From: Corynebacterium appendicis CIP 107643
Lineage (GTDB): Bacteria > Actinomycetota > Actinomycetes > Mycobacteriales > Mycobacteriaceae
DNA: 64,000 nucleotides
Reading direction: 5' to 3'
Assembly (NCBI RefSeq): GCF_030408415.1
Contig: NZ_CP046976.1
Span: 620,001-684,000 of the forward strand
The notes beneath the pieces are model-generated. The model worked only from the letters and a program-made list of their open reading frames with translations, was not told the DNA's origin and made no database searches. The position numbers were made by a program, and so were the translations under genes. Shown here piece by piece: positions 61,592 to 64,000 of the stretch; positions within the stretch are counted from its first letter, which is position 1, and every line of letters begins with the position of its first letter.

Positions 61592-62851
61592 ATGCGTAGT
61601 GTCGACGACCACCTCGCCATGATCATCGATGCGACGATGACGCCCGAGCCCATCCGCATCGGCATCACCGACGCGCTCGGTCTCATGTGCGCCGAAGAGG
61701 TGCAAGCGACCTCGCCGCTGCCCGGATTCTCCCAGGCCGCGGTAGATGGCTACGCAGTCCGCGCCGTTGACGTCGGGGGCGGAACAAGCCTGGGGCACAA
61801 AGAAGATTCCCCGGCTCCTGAAGCGTCCCTGCCCGTCGTCGGTGAAGTCGCCGCAGGGTCCCAGAAGCCCCTGCGCCTCCAGCCCCGCCAGGCCGTCCGC
61901 GTCGCGACGGGTGCGCCGCTGCCGACGCTCGCCGACGCCGTTCTTCCCCTCGAATGGTCCGACCGCGGCCGCAAGCGCGTCACTCCGCACCGCCCGGTCC
62001 GCTCCGGAGATTTCATCCGCCGCGAGGGCGACGACATCCAGCCCGGTGATATTGCTGTCCGCTCCGGCGCAGTCCTGGGGCCCGCACAAATCGGCCTGCT
62101 CGCCGCCACCGGCCGCGACAAAGTGCTGGTCTACCCGCGCCCGCGCGTCACCGTCATGTCGTACGGCCTCGAGCTCGTCGACATCGACCGCAACCCCGGC
62201 CTGGGGCAGGTCTACGACGTCAGCTCCTACGCGGTGGCCTCCGCCGCGAAGGACGCTGGCGCCGACGTGAACCGTGTCGGCATCATCAACGCCGAACCCC
62301 GCCGACTCAAAGAACAGCTCGCGGTGCAGGCGCAGAAGAGCGAATTCATCGTCATCACCGGCGCCGTCGGCGGCTCCAGCGCAAAGCCGATCCAGGAAGC
62401 CCTCGGGGAGCTCGGCGGAATCGACACCACCCGCGTGGCCATGCACCCCGGCTCCGCGCAGGGCTTCGGCCTGATCGGGGAGGACCGCATCCCGGTCTTC
62501 TTGCTCCCGTCGAACCCGGTGAGTGCCCTGGTCATTTTCGAGGCACTTATCCGCCCGGCGATCCGCACATCCCTGGGTAAGCGCGTGCCCACCCGCCGCA
62601 CCGTGAAGGCGCGCGCCTTGGGCCGCGTCGAATCGATCCCGGGCCGTCTCGGCTTCATTCGCGCCCGCCTCATGCGCGATGCGGAGACCCACGATTACCT
62701 CGTCGACGGCATCGGCGGTGTCTCCGGCAGCCCCGCCCACCTACTGGCAGGCCTGGCCGAAGCGAACGCCATCATCCGCATTCCCACCGATGTCTCCGAA
62801 GTGCGCCCCGGCGACATCGTCGACGTTCTCTTCCTTCAACAGCGGGCGTAA
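61592..62851 (+). CDS. glp: Gephyrin-like (MoeA-type) divisome protein Glp
   Basis: 419 residues from ATG 61592 with AGGAGGGG upstream. MoeA fold: MIIDATMTPEPIRIGITDAL, AAVDGYAVRAVD, the molybdopterin/MPT-binding region GDDIQPGDIAVRSG, EFIVITGAVGGSSAKPIQEA, and LLPSNPVSALVIFEALIRPA. In C. glutamicum the protein of this locus (Glp) binds FtsZ and the membrane receptor GlpR to join division and polar growth; it may keep or lose Mo-transferase activity. Follows galU by 19 bp. Confidence 0.9.
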   Translation: MRSVDDHLAMIIDATMTPEPIRIGITDALGLMCAEEVQATSPLPGFSQAAVDGYAVRAVDVGGGTSLGHKEDSPAPEASLPVVGEVAAGSQKPLRLQPRQAVRVATGAPLPTLADAVLPLEWSDRGRKRVTPHRPVRSGDFIRREGDDIQPGDIAVRSGAVLGPAQIGLLAATGRDKVLVYPRPRVTVMSYGLELVDIDRNPGLGQVYDVSSYAVASAAKDAGADVNRVGIINAEPRRLKEQLAVQAQKSEFIVITGAVGGSSAKPIQEALGELGGIDTTRVAMHPGSAQGFGLIGEDRIPVFLLPSNPVSALVIFEALIRPAIRTSLGKRVPTRRTVKARALGRVESIPGRLGFIRARLMRDAETHDYLVDGIGGVSGSPAHLLAGLAEANAIIRIPTDVSEVRPGDIVDVLFLQQRA

Positions 62852-62853
62852 GC

Positions 62854-63504
62854 ATGTTCAACTTCTTCGGCCGGGCGAAACACCCCGGCTGGCCTGAAGC
62901 GACCCCCACGGTGAATATCCCGGGGGCCTCGCTGCGTCTGCGCCCGTTGGCCTCGAGCGACGGCAAGCACTGGTCCCGCATGCGCATCCGCGACGAAGAG
63001 ATCCTCCGGCCCGTCGAACCCACCGTCCCCGGCACATGGGAGGACGGGCATTCGCAGGCCGCGTGGCGCTCCAACTGGCAGAACCTGCGCCGTTTCGCCC
63101 ACGACGGCATCATTGTCCCGCTCGCGATCGAGCTCGACGGCCGGTTCATCGGCCAGGTCACCCTGGGCAATATCCAGCACGGGGCGATCGGGGAGTGCTG
63201 GATCGGTTACTGGGTCTACTCGCGCTATTCGGGCCGCGGCATCGCCACCGTCGCTTGCGCCCTCGGCGTGGACCATGCATTCGCCCGCGTCGGCATGCAC
63301 CGCGTGACCGCCACGTATCTCCCCGACAACCCGGCGTCGGGGAAAGTACTTGCCAATGTCGGGTTCCGCGAAGAGGGCTACCTGCGGGAAAATCTGCATA
63401 TCGACGGCGCGTGGCGCGACCACTACTTCGTCGCCCAGAACATTGACGACCTGCCCGGATCCGCCGTGGAGCGGCTCGCTGCCCGCGGCCGCCTCTGGAT
63501 CTAG
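62854..63504 (+). CDS. rimJ: GNAT N-acetyltransferase (RimJ-like)
   Basis: 216 residues, 2 bp after glp. GNAT domain: LRLRPLASSDGKHWSRMR, FIGQVTLGNIQHGAIGECWI, GRGIATVACALGVDHAF (acetyl-CoA loop) and VTATYLPDNPASGKVLANVGF. RimJ acetylates ribosomal protein N-termini; the target here is unknown. Constant member of the galU-glp-glpR block. Confidence 0.9.
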   Translation: MFNFFGRAKHPGWPEATPTVNIPGASLRLRPLASSDGKHWSRMRIRDEEILRPVEPTVPGTWEDGHSQAAWRSNWQNLRRFAHDGIIVPLAIELDGRFIGQVTLGNIQHGAIGECWIGYWVYSRYSGRGIATVACALGVDHAFARVGMHRVTATYLPDNPASGKVLANVGFREEGYLRENLHIDGAWRDHYFVAQNIDDLPGSAVERLAARGRLWI

Positions 63505-63608
63505 AAATTCCCGCCCCGTTTCGCGGCGTGGGTCGGTCATTGCTGCGGAAGATCTCTATAACCTCAGCCTGGAAAAGTTGCCAGAAAACCAGAAAGGTCG
63601 TGGCGCAC

Positions 63609-64000
63609 ATGTCCGGCAGCCTGAGCCTGATCATCGTCCTCATCGTGGTGGTGTGGGCGATTGTTCTCGCCCCGATGGTGTTGGGGGACTCGAAGCCGAT
63701 CCGCCGCTCCGGGGAGGGATACGACGAGACGCGTGTGCTGCACCAGGGCAACACTCCGCTGGCGGCACGTCGCCGTCCGCGAGTGACCAAAGACGACATC
63801 CACAGCTTCGACGAAGATGACGACTACGAGGTGCTCGACGAAGAAGCAGTGCTTATCGACGACACCCGCCCCAAAATGTCTGACAACCCTTCCGAAGAAC
63901 CCGTCGACGAATCTTCCTCCGGCTCCACCTCCCTGAAGAAGCTGATCGACGGAGAGATCGTTGAGGAAACAGAGGCTGAGGCAGAAGCTGACGCCGAAGC
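63609..64000 (+). CDS. glpR: Glp membrane receptor GlpR, 5' part (cut by window end)
   Basis: The open frame runs from ATG 63609 to the window edge (130 codons). An N-terminal membrane helix SLIIVLIVVVWAIVLAPMVL is followed by a cytosolic stretch, YDETRVLHQGNTP, a conserved basic ARRRPRVTKDDI and strongly acidic repeats (EEETEAEAEAEADAE-like). The order after glp and the acetyltransferase matches the C. glutamicum receptor GLPR that binds Glp in the divisome. The full length lies outside the window. Confidence 0.82.
   Translation, partial: MSGSLSLIIVLIVVVWAIVLAPMVLGDSKPIRRSGEGYDETRVLHQGNTPLAARRRPRVTKDDIHSFDEDDDYEVLDEEAVLIDDTRPKMSDNPSEEPVDESSSGSTSLKKLIDGEIVEETEAEAEADAE

Overview
This window is a piece of an actinobacterial chromosome, almost certainly a Corynebacterium. 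Evidence: high GC with GTG and TTG starts, DtxR-like iron boxes, a mycoredoxin-like protein, the mycobacterial/corynebacterial block mprA-mprB-pepD-moaB-mscL, and the block galU-glp(moeA-like)-acetyltransferase-glpR, which belongs to the corynebacterial divisome. It has no rRNA operon, prophage or CRISPR array. One tRNA, tRNA-Arg(CCT), is present.

Layout. 0-8 kb: an aldo/keto reductase, a Tat-exported DUF1906 protein, a small membrane protein with a winged-helix regulator, panC and panB (convergent, not an operon), and a DtxR-type FecBCD-like iron/siderophore importer. 8-10.5 kb: after the tRNA, a decayed block with an NCS1 permease remnant, a frameshifted thiF/moeB-rhodanese gene and an in-frame thiE'-'thiG fusion left by a deletion. 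10.7-20.2 kb: an EamA transporter, a complete urease operon ureABCEFGD, then a convergent metal/metallophore ABC importer whose last gene is a His-rich ArsR-type regulator with a matching palindrome upstream. 20.2-29 kb: an accessory scar zone with an IS3-type transposase tail, a possible CDF-domain fragment, a TetR-MMPL efflux operon with its operators, a DASS transporter remnant, a bioA'-'bioD remnant behind BioQ-like palindromes, and a fic gene broken by frameshifts and by a complete IS256-family element whose 9-bp target duplication is readable. 29-45 kb: mycoredoxin-folA-thyA, cysQ, a large palindromic repeat, lhr, a Phd/PIN toxin-antitoxin pair between lhr and nei, dedA, a GCS2-family ligase, pgi, a MhuD-like monooxygenase, chorismate mutase and pcrA. 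45-54.7 kb: two tandem M23 peptidases, a PerM-like membrane protein, purN-purH, two envelope proteins, and Cys-poor ribosomal proteins rpmB-rpmG-rpsN-rpsR and rpmE2-rpmF around a dead ArsB-like permease. 54.7-64 kb: the MprAB-PepD stress system, moaB, mscL, a SAF protein, 5-formyl-THF cyclo-ligase, galU, glp, an acetyltransferase and the start of glpR, cut by the window edge.

Taken together, two adjacent functions look gained or kept (urea hydrolysis and, by inference, supply of its nickel), while de novo thiamine and biotin steps are eroding at three separate scars. That fits a host-associated urease-positive corynebacterium that scavenges vitamins; the lifestyle is inference. I found no wholly new multi-gene system. 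The most unusual non-coding structure is the perfect 24-bp-arm palindromic array at 31485-31636.
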